A stretch of DNA of 64,000 bases from Planctomyces sp. SH-PL62 (GTDB lineage Bacteria > Planctomycetota > Planctomycetia > Isosphaerales > Isosphaeraceae): positions 2,108,001 through 2,172,000 of the forward strand of contig NZ_CP011273.1 of assembly GCF_001610895.1 (NCBI RefSeq). The letters run 5' to 3'. Each line of letters opens with the position of its first letter. The first letter of the stretch is position 1. Positions 52,969 through 63,018 of the stretch are shown here, in pieces. A program made the translations under genes and the position numbers. Under the pieces are notes generated by a model. The model was given only the letters and a program-made list of their open reading frames with translations, had not been told where the DNA came from and did no database searches.

Positions 52969-53646
52969 TCAGTTGTCGCTGAAGGGGGGCGGGAACGGGC
53001 GCTTCTCGGGGGGAACCAGGACGAGCTCGCCGATCCAACGGTAGAGCATGCGGACCCGGACGTCGACCGAAGGCTCGGCGAGCAGACGCTGTTTGGACTC
53101 GGCGGAGAAGGGGAGGGCGTGGGCCATGACGTCGGTCAGGCCCCCGAGCGATTCGGCGTTGGCCAGAAGCTTGAAAAACTCGGGGTCGAAGTCTCCCGCC
53201 GCGCCCAGCACGTCGCGGAAGCGATCCACGAGGTACGCCCGGCCTTCCGCCTCGGCCCGCGACGACGGCTCGTCCTCGATCAGCACGACCTCGGCCGTAC
53301 GGTACAGAAGCTCGGGGTCGGGAGTCTCGCGGATCAGGCGGGCCCGCTTCAGGCCCAGGAGCAGGATGTTGAACCGGCCGTCGGCCAGCCGCTCGTGGTG
53401 GACGATCCGCCCCAGGCAGCCGACCTGCGCCACGGGAGGGGGCTCCTTCCACGCCGTCGCCGGATCGGCCGCGACCTGCACCATCGCGATCAGCCGATCG
53501 CCGTCCAGCGCATCCTCGACCATCCGCCGATACCGCGGCTCGAAGATGTGCAGCGGGGCGACGACGTGCGGGAACATCACCACCCCGGGGAGCGGGAACA
53601 GCCGCGCCCGCCCCGAGAAATCCTTCAAATCCAGCTCGTCGCCCAT
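52969..53646 (-). CDS. Lon N-terminal (substrate-binding) domain protein
   Basis: 225 residues from the ATG at 53646. The N-terminal RLFPLPGVVMFPHVVAPLHI and FEPRYRRMVEDALDGDRLIA are diagnostic of the LON substrate-binding fold in stand-alone form. AQVGCLGRIVHHERLADGRF continues it. No ATPase or protease domain follows. The C-terminal helices RMLYRWIGELVLVPPEKRPF end the protein. Stand-alone Lon-N proteins are of unclear function; ubiquitous in Planctomycetes. It is 105 bp from nth on the opposite strand, with a shared promoter region. Confidence 0.88.
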   Translation of the reverse strand: MGDELDLKDFSGRARLFPLPGVVMFPHVVAPLHIFEPRYRRMVEDALDGDRLIAMVQVAADPATAWKEPPPVAQVGCLGRIVHHERLADGRFNILLLGLKRARLIRETPDPELLYRTAEVVLIEDEPSSRAEAEGRAYLVDRFRDVLGAAGDFDPEFFKLLANAESLGGLTDVMAHALPFSAESKQRLLAEPSVDVRVRMLYRWIGELVLVPPEKRPFPPPFSDN

Positions 53647-53751
53647 GCTTCCTCCGCCGTCCATCGTAGGACGCCCCATCTTGACAGCTTTCCCGCCCCG
53701 ACGCCACAGTCGACGCCGCGAGGCGCAAGGACGATCGGCCCGGGAGGCGGC

Positions 53752-54423
53752 ATGGCGAAGAAGAAGAATCCGGCGGCGATCGACCCGAAGGCCCAGGCCC
53801 GGCTCGTCCTGCCGGTACTCAAGAAAGCGTATCCCGAGGCCCTCTGCGCGCTCGTCCACGACGGCCCGTTCCAGCTCCTCGTCGCCACGATCCTCTCGGC
53901 CCAGTGCACCGACGCCCGCGTCAACATGGTCACGCCCGAGCTGTTCCAACGCTTCCCCGACGCCCGATCGCTGGCCGCGGCCGACCGCGACGAGGTCGAG
54001 GAGGTGGTCCGCTCCACGGGCTTCTTCCGGGCCAAGGCCAGGAATCTGCAGGAGATGGCCGCCAGGCTCCAGCAGGACCACGGCGGCGAGGTCCCCCCCG
54101 ACCTCGACGCCCTCACGGCGCTCCCCGGCGTCGGCCGCAAGACGGCCAACGTGGTCCTGGGTACGGCCTTCGGCCTGGCGACCGGCGTGGTCGTCGACAC
54201 CCACGTCAAACGCCTGTCCACCCGCCTGGGCCTCACCTCCCGAGCGACCCCGGAACAGATCGAGCGCGACCTGGTCGCGATCCTCCCGCGCGACGAATGG
54301 GTCGGATTCAGCCATCGGCTGATCTTCCTCGGCCGGGAAACCTGCCTGGCGCGCAAGCCGCGATGCAGCCGTTGCCCGATGGCCGATTTCTGCCCCAGGA
54401 TCGGCGTCACCTCGTCAGCGTAG
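53752..54423 (+). CDS. nth: Endonuclease III
   Basis: 223 residues from the ATG at 53752. LLVATILSAQCTDARVNMVT, the helix-hairpin-helix LPGVGRKTANVVLGTAFG with catalytic Lys, and VVDTHVKRLSTRLGL with catalytic Asp are all present. The 4Fe-4S loop is C-x6-C-x2-C-x5-C (CLARKPRCSRCPMADFC). It removes oxidised pyrimidines in base excision repair. The N-terminus is short and Lys-rich. The gene stands alone between the Lon-N gene and metF. Confidence 0.95.
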   Translation: MAKKKNPAAIDPKAQARLVLPVLKKAYPEALCALVHDGPFQLLVATILSAQCTDARVNMVTPELFQRFPDARSLAAADRDEVEEVVRSTGFFRAKARNLQEMAARLQQDHGGEVPPDLDALTALPGVGRKTANVVLGTAFGLATGVVVDTHVKRLSTRLGLTSRATPEQIERDLVAILPRDEWVGFSHRLIFLGRETCLARKPRCSRCPMADFCPRIGVTSSA

Positions 54424-54545
54424 CGGGATTCCCCTGTCTTCCGCCCCCGCTCGCGGATATCCTGGGCTTCATTCGGACGTTGCGATCGAACAGGGACGAA
54501 CGACCGGGCGCCGACCCGAGACGCGACCGAAGGGCTTACGCGACC

Positions 54546-55463
54546 ATGCACATCCTCGACATCTTCGACGCCAACCCCACGACCTTCAGCTTCGAGTTCT
54601 TCCCGCCGAAGACCGACAAGGCGTCGGCCGACCTGTTCGAGAACATCGCCCGGCTCCAGGAGTTGCAGCCGTCGTTCGTGTCGGTGACCTACGGGGCCGG
54701 CGGCTCCACCCGTGAGCGCACCCACGACCTGATCGTCCGCATCCAGCAGCAGACCAACATCACGGCCGTCTCCCACCTGACCTGCGTCTGCCACTCGGAA
54801 CCGGAACTGGCCGCGATCCTCGACCGCTACGCCGAATCCGGCATCGAGAACATCCTGGCCCTCCGCGGCGACCCCCCCCGGAACCTCGAAGCCTACGACC
54901 CCGCCGCCGACGCCTTCCAGTACGCCGACCAGCTCGTCCGATTCGTCCGCTCCCGCACGACCGGCGACGCGCGCGGATTCGGCGTCGGCGTGGCCGGCTT
55001 CCCCGAGGGCCATCCGGGGACCCCCAACCGCCGCGAGGAGATGGACAACCTCAAGCGCAAGGTCGACGCCGGGGCCGACTACATCTGCACCCAGCTCTTC
55101 TTCGGCAACGACGACTTCTACGACTTCCGCGAGCGCTGCGACCTGGCCGGGATCCGCGTGCCGATCCTCGCCGGGATCATGCCGATCACCTCGCGCGAGA
55201 CCCTGATGCGGATCTTCGAGCTGGCCCTGGGCGCGCGGGTCCCGGCCAAGCTCCTCCGCGCCGTCGACCGCTGCGGCGATTCCAACGAGTCGATCGCCAA
55301 GGTCGGCGTCCACTGGGCCACCGAGCAGTGCCGCGACCTGCTGGACAATCAGGTCCGGGGGCTCCACTTCTACACCTTGAACCGCTCCGACGCCACCCGG
55401 CGGATCTACGAGAATTTGGGCGTCAAGGACTCCCTGGCCCTCGCCAGCCGCAAGCCGGCCTGA
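54546..55463 (+). CDS. metF: 5,10-methylenetetrahydrofolate reductase
   Basis: 305 residues from the ATG at 54546. The fold signature TFSFEFFPPKTDKAS, the FVSVTYGAGGSTRERT block, LALRGDPPRN, VAGFPEGHP and QLFFGNDDFYDFRERC are all in order. The C-terminal part IPVPILAGIMPI-type segment is present (RVPILAGIMPITSRETLMRI). It reduces methylene-THF to methyl-THF for methionine synthesis and uses FAD. queG follows after nine bases, so the two are co-transcribed. Confidence 0.95.
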   Translation: MHILDIFDANPTTFSFEFFPPKTDKASADLFENIARLQELQPSFVSVTYGAGGSTRERTHDLIVRIQQQTNITAVSHLTCVCHSEPELAAILDRYAESGIENILALRGDPPRNLEAYDPAADAFQYADQLVRFVRSRTTGDARGFGVGVAGFPEGHPGTPNRREEMDNLKRKVDAGADYICTQLFFGNDDFYDFRERCDLAGIRVPILAGIMPITSRETLMRIFELALGARVPAKLLRAVDRCGDSNESIAKVGVHWATEQCRDLLDNQVRGLHFYTLNRSDATRRIYENLGVKDSLALASRKPA

Positions 55464-55472
55464 GACCCGACG

Positions 55473-56588
55473 ATGCACCCCCGCGATCTCTCGCGACGGC
55501 TCAAGGAACAGGCGATCGCCCTGGGCTTCGACCGCGCGGGGATCGCCCCGGCCGTCCGCCCCCCGGACTACGACCGATTCCGCGACTGGCTCGACTCCGG
55601 CTTCGACGCCGGCATGACCTACCTGCGCAAGCACGCCGACGCCCGCGCCCACCCCGATTCCGTCCTGGAAGGGGTCCGCTCGGTCCTCATGGTCAGCCTG
55701 GTCTACGGCGAAGGTCCGTCCGGCCCCCCCCGGCCGACCTCCGGCAAGATCGCCCGATATGCGCGAGGGGACGACTACCACCACGTCGTCCGGGCCCGGC
55801 TGGAAGCCCTGATCGAATGGCTCCGGGCCGAGGCCCCCGGCGTCTCGGCCCGGGCGGTGGTCGACACGGCGCCCTTGCTGGAGCGCGACTTCGCCAGGCT
55901 CGCCGGCCTGGGCTGGATCGGCAAGAACACCCTGCTGATCGACCGGAAGCTCGGCAGCTTCACGTTCCTGGGGGCCTTGCTGGTCGACGTCGACCTGGAG
56001 CCGGACGCCCCGCACGAGACGTCGCACTGCGGGACCTGCACGCGATGCCTCGACGCCTGCCCGACGGACGCCTTCGACGGCCCCCACCGGCTCGACGCCC
56101 GCAAGTGCATCAGCTACTGGACCATCGAGCACGTCGGCCCGATCCCCGAGCCGGCGGGGTCGAACCTCGACGGCTGGGTCTTCGGCTGCGACGTCTGCCA
56201 GGACGTCTGCCCGTGGAACCGCAAGGCCCCCCCCGGCCTCATCCCCGAGTTGGCCCCACGGCCCGAGTGGGACGCCCCCGACCTGCTGGAATGGCTGGGC
56301 CGCTCAAAGGGGGACTGGAAGCGGGCGCTCCGGGGCTCGGCGATGCAACGGACCCGCCGCAACGGCCTGCTCCGCAACGCCGCGATGGCGATGGGCGTGG
56401 AGGGCCGACTCGACGCCGTCCCGGCGCTCGCCGGGCGCCTGGCCGATCGCGGCGAGGATTCCGCCGTCCGGGCCGCCGCCGCCTGGGCGCTCGGCCGGCT
56501 GGCCACGCCCGAGGCGCGGGCCGCGCTCGACGCCCATCGCCACGACGACGACCCGGCCGTCCGCGAGGCCGTCGCGGGGGCCGGGTGA
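55473..56588 (+). CDS. queG: Epoxyqueuosine reductase
   Basis: 371 residues, starting nine bases after metF. The two 4Fe-4S sites are seen: CGTCTRCLDACPTDAF near 186 and CDVCQDVCPWNRKAP near 239. The N-terminal cobalamin-binding-like RDLSRRLKEQAIALGFDRAG and VRSVLMVSLVYGEG agree with QueG. After residue 300 a HEAT-like repeat part (ALRGSAMQRTRRNGLLRNAA) ends the chain. It finishes queuosine in tRNA. Confidence is high. Confidence 0.94.
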   Translation: MHPRDLSRRLKEQAIALGFDRAGIAPAVRPPDYDRFRDWLDSGFDAGMTYLRKHADARAHPDSVLEGVRSVLMVSLVYGEGPSGPPRPTSGKIARYARGDDYHHVVRARLEALIEWLRAEAPGVSARAVVDTAPLLERDFARLAGLGWIGKNTLLIDRKLGSFTFLGALLVDVDLEPDAPHETSHCGTCTRCLDACPTDAFDGPHRLDARKCISYWTIEHVGPIPEPAGSNLDGWVFGCDVCQDVCPWNRKAPPGLIPELAPRPEWDAPDLLEWLGRSKGDWKRALRGSAMQRTRRNGLLRNAAMAMGVEGRLDAVPALAGRLADRGEDSAVRAAAAWALGRLATPEARAALDAHRHDDDPAVREAVAGAG

Positions 56589-56643
56589 GCCGGGAAGCGT
56601 GGCGTCGTCGCAATCCGCCCGAAGCGGAACGGCCGGGCCGAGG

Positions 56644-57633
56644 TCAGGAGACCTTCTTCGGGATCGTGTTGACGACGGTGGGCGGATTCGTGCTGTAGTT
56701 CACCGGGGCGATGGCGCCGGAGATGACCTGGCCGAAGGCGTCGGCGGCCGTCACCTTGAAGGTGTTCGATCCGTCGCCGAGCTGCACGTCGATCGTGTAC
56801 TTGCCGTCGGCGCCGACGGTCGCGGTCCCGCCCGGCGAGTTGCCGTTGATCTCCGCGAACGTGATCGACGCGTTCGGGGAGGCCGACCCGATGAACTTCA
56901 CCACCCGCTGGTTGGTGATCCGGTCGGAGACGCCCGTGTCGCTGGCCGGGTCCAGGTTGACGCTGGTCACGGGGCTGATGATCGTCTTGGCGCCCACGTT
57001 CTGCCCGGCCATGCGGACGTCGCGGATGTCGATCTTGCCGTCCCGGTTGGAGTCGGCGTCGAACGAATAGCCGTCGTCGGTCGAGATCTTGCCGAACTGG
57101 GCGGCGATCTTCTGGATGTCGTCCTTGCTGACGACGCCGTCGCCGTCCGCGTCGCCGGGCAGGTAGAAGCCCAGCAGGTACGCGCCGGTCTCCGAGGTCG
57201 AGCCCCGGACGTCGACCCTGTACGACGTGGCCGCCTGCCCCTCCCTGGGGGCCGTCAGGCTCGCCGTCACGGCCGAGCTGCGCGGGCTCAGCAGCCCCTG
57301 GGTCTTGACGATCGTCTGCGAGTAGGTCGCCCGCTGGAACGGCACGCCCCGGCCGTTGGCCGACCGGATCGAGACGATCTCCGGCTTGACCTGCGAGCCG
57401 GGGTCGGCGGCGACGTCGATCCCCAGGACGATCCGCCCCCTCGCGCCGGGGGTGAAGTGGGTCGAGTCGAACTTCACCTCGACCGTCGTCGCCTTGCCCG
57501 CCTCCGCCACGGACCCGGGGACGATGGCGAACGTGCTTCCCATCCCCGCGCTGAGCACCCGACGCTCCTCGAGCGCGTCGACGGCCAACACGGGCTTGCG
57601 ACGGTTCCGCTGCAGTTCCCGAGACTCGTTCAT
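56644..57633 (-). CDS. Surface protein with LE-x-R leader and dockerin-like pair
   Basis: 329 residues from the ATG at 57633. The leader VLAVDALEERRVLSAG is the planctomycete LE-x-R-x-LS form. Residues 50-140 look like a cohesin-like or Ig-like fold (VEVKFDSTHFTPGARGRIVL). DADGDGVVSKDDIQKIAAQF near 159 and DADSNRDGKIDIRDVRMAGQ near 189 form a dockerin-like calcium-binding duplicate. The last 80 residues are a beta-rich Ig/cadherin-like segment (ASITFAEINGNSPGGTATVG). It probably binds a partner at the cell surface. The gene stands alone on the minus strand. Confidence 0.7.
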   Translation of the reverse strand: MNESRELQRNRRKPVLAVDALEERRVLSAGMGSTFAIVPGSVAEAGKATTVEVKFDSTHFTPGARGRIVLGIDVAADPGSQVKPEIVSIRSANGRGVPFQRATYSQTIVKTQGLLSPRSSAVTASLTAPREGQAATSYRVDVRGSTSETGAYLLGFYLPGDADGDGVVSKDDIQKIAAQFGKISTDDGYSFDADSNRDGKIDIRDVRMAGQNVGAKTIISPVTSVNLDPASDTGVSDRITNQRVVKFIGSASPNASITFAEINGNSPGGTATVGADGKYTIDVQLGDGSNTFKVTAADAFGQVISGAIAPVNYSTNPPTVVNTIPKKVS

Positions 57634-58106
57634 CTGGAGGCCCTCCTGAGCCGACGGCCGACGGACGATCCAGGCGCCGGTCGGTCGTGATCGCTTCCCC
57701 AAAACGGTCGGACGTGCGTCCGGCCCCGCGCCCGCCGCATCTCGCCGCGAGGCGCACGGCTCGGCCGCGATAGGATCTTTAGATCGACCGCCCCAGGCCG
57801 GAACTTCACCCGAATCCGAAAAACCCCGACCGCCCGCAATCTTCACTCAGCCCGCAAACACAAACGCCAGCCGCCGGCCCATCCCGTCTCCAGGATGGCC
57901 GGCGGTGGTCGATTTTGCGGAGATGCAGGAGCAGCCGCGCCGGGCCTGGATTCCGTCCCGGAAGGGGGCTGGAGGCTCGGACGACGTCCTTCCCGCCTCC
58001 CGGGGGAGGTTGGCCCGAGAGGCCGGAGGAGGGGGAGGACCAGCGCGAAGGCGGCTGGCGCGACCTAAGGCCGGCTTGAAATCCGACGCCTCTGTGGGCG
58101 AGTCTC
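57634..58106. other. 473-bp intergenic region, no supportable gene
   Basis: Open frames on both strands (e.g. about 57905-58273 +) lack motifs and ribosome sites and run antisense into the GT87-like gene. The promoter of the dockerin-like gene should be near 57640-57760, where a short AT-rich patch (gatcttt, 57774-57780) is seen. Confidence 0.3.
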
Positions 58107-59483
58107 TTACTTGGCCGCGAAGTTCCGGTGCGACATCCCCAACTTGGGAGAGCCCAGGGTCGCCGGGGAGGGCGGGGGGGAAGACGTGGCGGCTTCCAGG
58201 CCGTCCGTCCCGGGGTCGAGCTTGCGAAGCCGCCAGGCGACGGCGACGAAGAGCACGAAGGCCGACCACATGAACATGCCGTAGCCCTGCGCGATCTCAT
58301 GGCCCTTGCCGTGGGCGAACAGGCCGCCGAACTCGCTCGACGTGCTCGCCATCAGCAGGAACGACGCCACCAGGGCCGCGAAGATCCCTCGACGCGCCCG
58401 GAGCGGGGTCCGGGGCGAAAAGAGTTCGGCCATCAGGAAGGTGAACGGAAAGACCATCGTCACGAAGTGGTGCTTCCAGCTCCGCTCGGAGAGGAAGAGC
58501 ATGGCCAGCACGACGAGGGAGATCTCCCCCAGATAGCTGAGGTTCGTGCGGTCGGGATCCTTGGCGCGGCAGAAGAAGGCCAGGGCCGCGATGAAGGCGA
58601 GGCTCACCACCTTGACCAACCCGGCGACGAAATCCGGCGGCAGCGCCGCCAGGTTCAGGTCGAACTGGACGTCGTAGCGGTTCGTCCCCGGCTCGATCTC
58701 GGTCAGCATCCGGGTCATGACGCCGACCATCGACTGATTCGCCTCTTGCGGGCTGGTGTTCCCCTCGACCAGAAACGGCGTGACGATCCGCTGGCACCAC
58801 GTCGAGAGGCAGAGCGCGTTGAACCGGGGTCCGATCACGGCGCTCGGCACGATCAGGAGGAACAGGAAGAGTCCCGCGATCGTCCAGCCCACCGTCCGCC
58901 ACGATCGCTTGTACACGAAGTAGGGCAGGAACAGCGCGGGGGTCACCTTGAACGAGATCGCCAGGGCGAGCGACAGCCCCGCCAGCCTGTCGAACCCCTT
59001 CCGCCAGGCCTGGAACATCGCGGCCAGGAAGAAGAGGATCAGCAGGTTGATGTTGCCGTGGTGCAGGTCCCCCAGGATCGGCCGGAGGGCCAGCAGCAGG
59101 ACCGCCGTCTGGAAGAACGGCGGCAGGGGTTTGCCCCGGACTCGCACCGCGTCGAAGCAGATCAGGAGCGTGATCGACGTCAGCGCGGCCTTGATCAAGA
59201 ACCAGCTCATCGCCGCGGCGACCGGCGGCAGGGTCATGAGCGGATAGAGCGTGATCGGCATGATCGGCGGGTTGGGGAAGTACATCTTGTCATAGATGTT
59301 CGTCCCCTCCCAGAATTTCAGCACCTGGGGCTGCCACCGCACGAAGGCGCTCCGCGAGTCGGCCGCCTTGGGGTAGTAGAACGCCGCCGCGATGACCACG
59401 ACGGCCGCCCAGATGCCCCAGAAAACGGGCTGCGTGAGGCGTCCCATGGCGCGGCGCTTGGCTTCGGTGTCGATCTCGGGCAC
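58107..59483 (-). CDS. GT87/DUF2029-type polyprenyl-sugar glycosyltransferase, polytopic
   Basis: 458 residues. It begins with a helix VFWGIWAAVVVIAAAFYYPK, followed by the first periplasmic loop with NIYDKMYFPNPPIMPITLYP, a signature of GT87 (DUF2029) mannosyltransferases in which the acidic or aromatic residues before the Pro-Pro are functional. About ten helices follow: PILGDLHHGNINLLILFFLA, KVTPALFLPYFVYKRSW. The C-terminus is cytoplasmic, Ser/Pro-rich. It would transfer a sugar from polyprenyl phosphate outside the inner membrane. It is 80 bp away from another polytopic gene on the same strand. Confidence 0.8.
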   Translation of the reverse strand: MPEIDTEAKRRAMGRLTQPVFWGIWAAVVVIAAAFYYPKAADSRSAFVRWQPQVLKFWEGTNIYDKMYFPNPPIMPITLYPLMTLPPVAAAMSWFLIKAALTSITLLICFDAVRVRGKPLPPFFQTAVLLLALRPILGDLHHGNINLLILFFLAAMFQAWRKGFDRLAGLSLALAISFKVTPALFLPYFVYKRSWRTVGWTIAGLFLFLLIVPSAVIGPRFNALCLSTWCQRIVTPFLVEGNTSPQEANQSMVGVMTRMLTEIEPGTNRYDVQFDLNLAALPPDFVAGLVKVVSLAFIAALAFFCRAKDPDRTNLSYLGEISLVVLAMLFLSERSWKHHFVTMVFPFTFLMAELFSPRTPLRARRGIFAALVASFLLMASTSSEFGGLFAHGKGHEIAQGYGMFMWSAFVLFVAVAWRLRKLDPGTDGLEAATSSPPPSPATLGSPKLGMSHRNFAAK

Positions 59484-59565
59484 AGCGTACTCCCTCCCTG
59501 GAGAAAGCCGCGCGGAACGAATCAGCAGGCAACGCGTGCTTCGTCGCGGACTGTGTGGGAGCCCT

Positions 59566-61609
59566 TCACCGGCTCGACGACCAGGGCACCCGGATCGGCG
59601 GCGCCATCTCCAGCGTCACCTCCGAGACCCCCGCGGCGGGCCGGACCCGGATGAATGGGACCGGGTCTTCCTCCGCGTATTCCTCGTCGACCGGCACGGC
59701 CGATTGGGCCTGCAAGCTCGGGACGGAGTGATACCGCAAGACGACGCAACCGTCAAGATCGGGGACCATCTCCCGGACCACCAACCTCCCCGGACTCGCC
59801 TCGACCCGCGCCGAGCCTCGGATCGCGTCGCCGTCGAACCCCTCGATCCGGGCGAACAACAGCGTACCGTCGTCGTCCAGGATCGTCGCCAGGTCCGGGT
59901 TGTCGCGGCAGAACCGCCGCGCGTGGGGGGTCCAGCAGAGGAGGAACCGGGGCCGATAGACCTTCGCGTACCGCTCGAAGAACGCCCGGTCCCAGCCCTG
60001 ACGGCCGAACAGCCGGTCGCCGCCGAACTGGGTGAAGTTCGTCTTGAGGTTCGCGCGGAGGTAGGGCCCGCCGATCAGCTCGGCCCCGGTCTTCCAGGGC
60101 AGAAGGCCGCTGAACCGCCCGCCGCCGAACGGGTCGGGCGAGCCCGGCACGTCCTCGCCCCCTTCCTCGTAGAGCACGCGCTCGCCCGGCTTCACGTTCT
60201 CCTGGAACCGCTTCAGGATCCAGAAGAACCGGGGAGGGGGCTGCGTCGAGAGGAACGTCGGCTCGGTCAGGACCCGAGAACGGATCGAGCCGACGGCCGG
60301 CGTCCCGAGGATGCGGACCCCGATCAGCACCGCCGCGAACACGGCCCAGCGATCGAGCCGGACGGCCTCCGAGCCCGCCGCCCCCGGCCTCGGCCGCAGC
60401 CGGGCGACGACCGCCGACCCCGCCGCCCCGACGCCACGGCCAGGGCCGAATAGAGGGCGAACGTGTGCCTTCCCGGCTGGAGGAAGTCGAGCGCGCGGAG
60501 GTCGGCCGCCGTGTAGGCCCAGAACCAGCCCGCCGCCGCCACCCCCGCCAGCGCCAGGCCGCGGCCCAGCCCGCGAGTCGCCAGCACCATCAGCCCCGGC
60601 AGGCCCAGTCCCACCAGGATCAGCTCCGCGGGCGCCTCGCTCGTGAAAAGCTGGACGATCCGCGACATCGAGCCTTCCGGGTGGACGAAAGCGAAGCCGC
60701 TCTCCCCCTTCGTGGCCGACAGCCACAACGCCGGCGCCCACCAGAAAGCGTTGAGGGCCAGCACGACCACCGGGACCGCCCAGACTCCCAGGTGCCGCGA
60801 GATCGGCAGCCCCTCGCCGCGCCGACGCCTCGCGAACCAGACCCCCAGGTACGCCAGGACCCCGGCGGGCGCGACCAGCATCCCGGCCGTCAGGTGCATC
60901 AGGAACGCGACCGAGCAGAGCAGGGCGGCGGCCAGCCAGCGTCCGAAGCCGCCGACGTCGACGAACCGGCCGAACATCCCGGCCGCGATCAGGCAGGTCG
61001 GCGCCGCCACGAAATACGGGAGCATCCCGAAGCCGACGTAGTTGATCGGCCAGTCCGTCCAGACGTATCCCAGGAACAGGATGACGGCCGTCGCGATCGC
61101 CCCTCGTCCCATCCCTTGCACCCACCCCGCGCATGCCACGAGCCACGGGGCGGCGGCCGCCGCCAGCAGCAGGTAGAGCTTGAACGCCCGCTCGGGCCGG
61201 CCCCCCCGAACGCCCAGACGGCCGCCTCGGGGAGCGTCGACGAGGCCGGGAAGACCACGCTCTTGGGATACCCCGCCATGAACGTCGGATCATATCCGGC
61301 CGTCGTCCCCGACTGCGCCAGGAAGGCCCGCGTCACCAGCGCGCTGTGGAAATAAAGCGGATGATCGTCCCGCCACGGCACCCAGTCGCCATCAATGCCT
61401 TCCCAACCGCCCAGCCCTCGCCAGATCGCCCAGCCATGCGCCAGCGACGCCGCGACGATCAAGACGGCGGCGAGGCGTCGCGGCCATCGCCGCACGACCA
61501 CGGGAATCGGCGCGGGCGCCGGCGCTTCCGCAGCCGCTTCGACGCGAGGGAAGGGGGTCGCCCGCGGTTCCGGGACGTCCGCGAACGGGATGGGATCGTC
61601 GTCGATCAT
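59566..61609 (-). pseudogene. Polytopic membrane protein split by two frameshifts (GT39/DUF-type)
   Basis: Three frames make one protein. Frame 1 from 61609 (MIDDDPIPFADVPEP, helix RRLAAVLIVAASLAHGWAIW, loop GWEGIDGDWVPWRDDHPLYF, then VVFPASSTLPEAAVWAFGG). Frame 2 (about 61190-60440) has RPERAFKLYLLLAAAAAPWL, ATAVILFLGYVWTDWPINYV, GMLVAPAGVLAYLGVWFARR. Frame 3 (to 59566) has VRLDRWAVFAAVLIGVRILG and the soluble LLPWKTGAELIGGPYLRANL. The frames join at a C7 run near 61205 and at a GC-rich site near 60440; each junction needs one extra base. Either true mutations or sequence errors. No function is claimed beyond a membrane glycosyltransferase-like topology. Confidence 0.65.
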
Positions 61610-61738
61610 CGAGGGGCTCGCGGAAGGTCGGGAAGCCTGGCGGTCGGGCCCAGCGCCCCCGATCCACGCCGACCGGATCATAGCACCGGCGGCCGTCGGC
61701 GTGCAAAGTCGTGGCCCGACCGGGTTGCGGTTCGGGTC

Positions 61739-62902
61739 TCAGGGGACGTTCGCCGCGGCCTTCTTCATCTCCGCGAGAAGCTCGTCGACGGCCTTGTCGA
61801 GCGCCTCGCCGCGCACGTCGACACCCCGGATGACGCCGGCGGAGTCGAGGATGTAGACCGTGGGCCAGTGTCGGACGTCGTAAGCGGTCTGGATGCCCCC
61901 GCGAAAGCCGCCGTCCCACCACGAGGGCCAGGTCATCTCCTTGTCGCGGGTCGCCTGGCGGGCCTTCTCGCGATCGTCGGCCTCGTCGGAGTTGACGCCG
62001 AGCAGGGCGAACGGCTCCGCTTTCAGCCGCGCGACCAGCTCGCGCTCATGGGGGACCATCGCCATGCAGGGGCCGCACCAGGTCCCCCAGAAGCAGACGA
62101 CGACGACCTTGCCGCGATGGTCCGAGAGCTTCAGCGGACGGCCGTCGAGGTCCTCGCCGACGATCTCGGGCGCGATCTTGCCGACCTTCAAATTGGGGAG
62201 GTTCGCGATCCTCGCCAGTTCGGCCTTCGCCTTGTCGGCCAACTTGAAGTCGCCGTCGGCCGAGTCGACGTCCGGGAACTCGGCGACGACCCGCTCGAAC
62301 TCCGCATTCGCCCGATCGAGCCGCGCCTTCCTGGCGGCCTCGGTCTGCCCCTGGGCGCCGAAGGATTCATCGGCCGCGTAGCGATGGCAGATGGTCAGGG
62401 CGTAGGTCGCTTGCCCCCGAACGGCCCGCTCCGGATGGTTCCCGGCCACCTCGCCGAGGAGGCCGGTCATGTCCTCGCGGGTGGCGAGGGCGGCGCAGAG
62501 CTTCCCCATCCGGGGGTCGTTCCGGAAGTGCTCGCTCACGATCCGAACGAGATCCGGGTCGAGATAACTCCGCATCGTATCGGTCAGGACGATCAGCCCG
62601 TCAAGCGTCGCGGGATCGGCCGGATGGGCGCGGATCAGGGCGCGAAGCTCGTCCATCATCGCGAACCAATCGCGCTGAAAGGCCTCGTTCTCGTCGGTGA
62701 TCTTCTGCTGGCGGGCCTTCTCGTCCAGCGAGTTGGCGGCGCGCAGCTCGACCGTGAAAGCCTCCTCGCGCGTCTCGAACCGTTGCTTGAGAGCCCCGAT
62801 GCGCTCGCCCAGGGGAGGCTCCTCGGGGCGAGGCTCGTCGAGGGGCGTCCCGAGGGTCGCCAGGAGGACGGCCAGGCGGAGCAGGGGGGCGAAGGTCGAC
62901 AC
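61739..62902 (-). CDS. TlpA/ResA-like thioredoxin-fold protein with N-terminal helical domain
   Basis: 387 residues from a GTG at 62902. A short signal peptide (LLRLAVLLATLGTP) comes first. Residues about 40-220 are helical, Glu/Arg-rich and I do not recognise them. Residues 220-387 are a thioredoxin fold of the TlpA type: KVGKIAPEIVGEDLDGRPLK, VVVVCFWGTWCGPCMAMVPH (CGPC near 274), LLGVNSDEADDREKARQ and VYILDSAGVIRGVDVRGEAL. It acts in the periplasm, reducing disulphides or helping cytochrome maturation. The tRNA gene lies about 115 bp upstream. Confidence 0.85.
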   Translation of the reverse strand: MSTFAPLLRLAVLLATLGTPLDEPRPEEPPLGERIGALKQRFETREEAFTVELRAANSLDEKARQQKITDENEAFQRDWFAMMDELRALIRAHPADPATLDGLIVLTDTMRSYLDPDLVRIVSEHFRNDPRMGKLCAALATREDMTGLLGEVAGNHPERAVRGQATYALTICHRYAADESFGAQGQTEAARKARLDRANAEFERVVAEFPDVDSADGDFKLADKAKAELARIANLPNLKVGKIAPEIVGEDLDGRPLKLSDHRGKVVVVCFWGTWCGPCMAMVPHERELVARLKAEPFALLGVNSDEADDREKARQATRDKEMTWPSWWDGGFRGGIQTAYDVRHWPTVYILDSAGVIRGVDVRGEALDKAVDELLAEMKKAAANVP

Positions 62903-63018
62903 GGCGTGGCTCCCGTACGAAGGACGAGGAGACGAAACACGGGTGGGGACGACCGAGGCGGATCGAATCGGATCGGGACGGGATCGAGTCGAGCTTTCGC
63001 GATGGCGATCGGCGGCAA

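Noticed and set aside
53625-56132. A long minus-strand frame over nth, metF and queG
   Set aside because: Three well-defined enzymes are on the + strand here.
57905-58273. Open frame on the + strand before the GT87-like gene
   Set aside because: It runs antisense into the gene, has no motif and no ribosome site.
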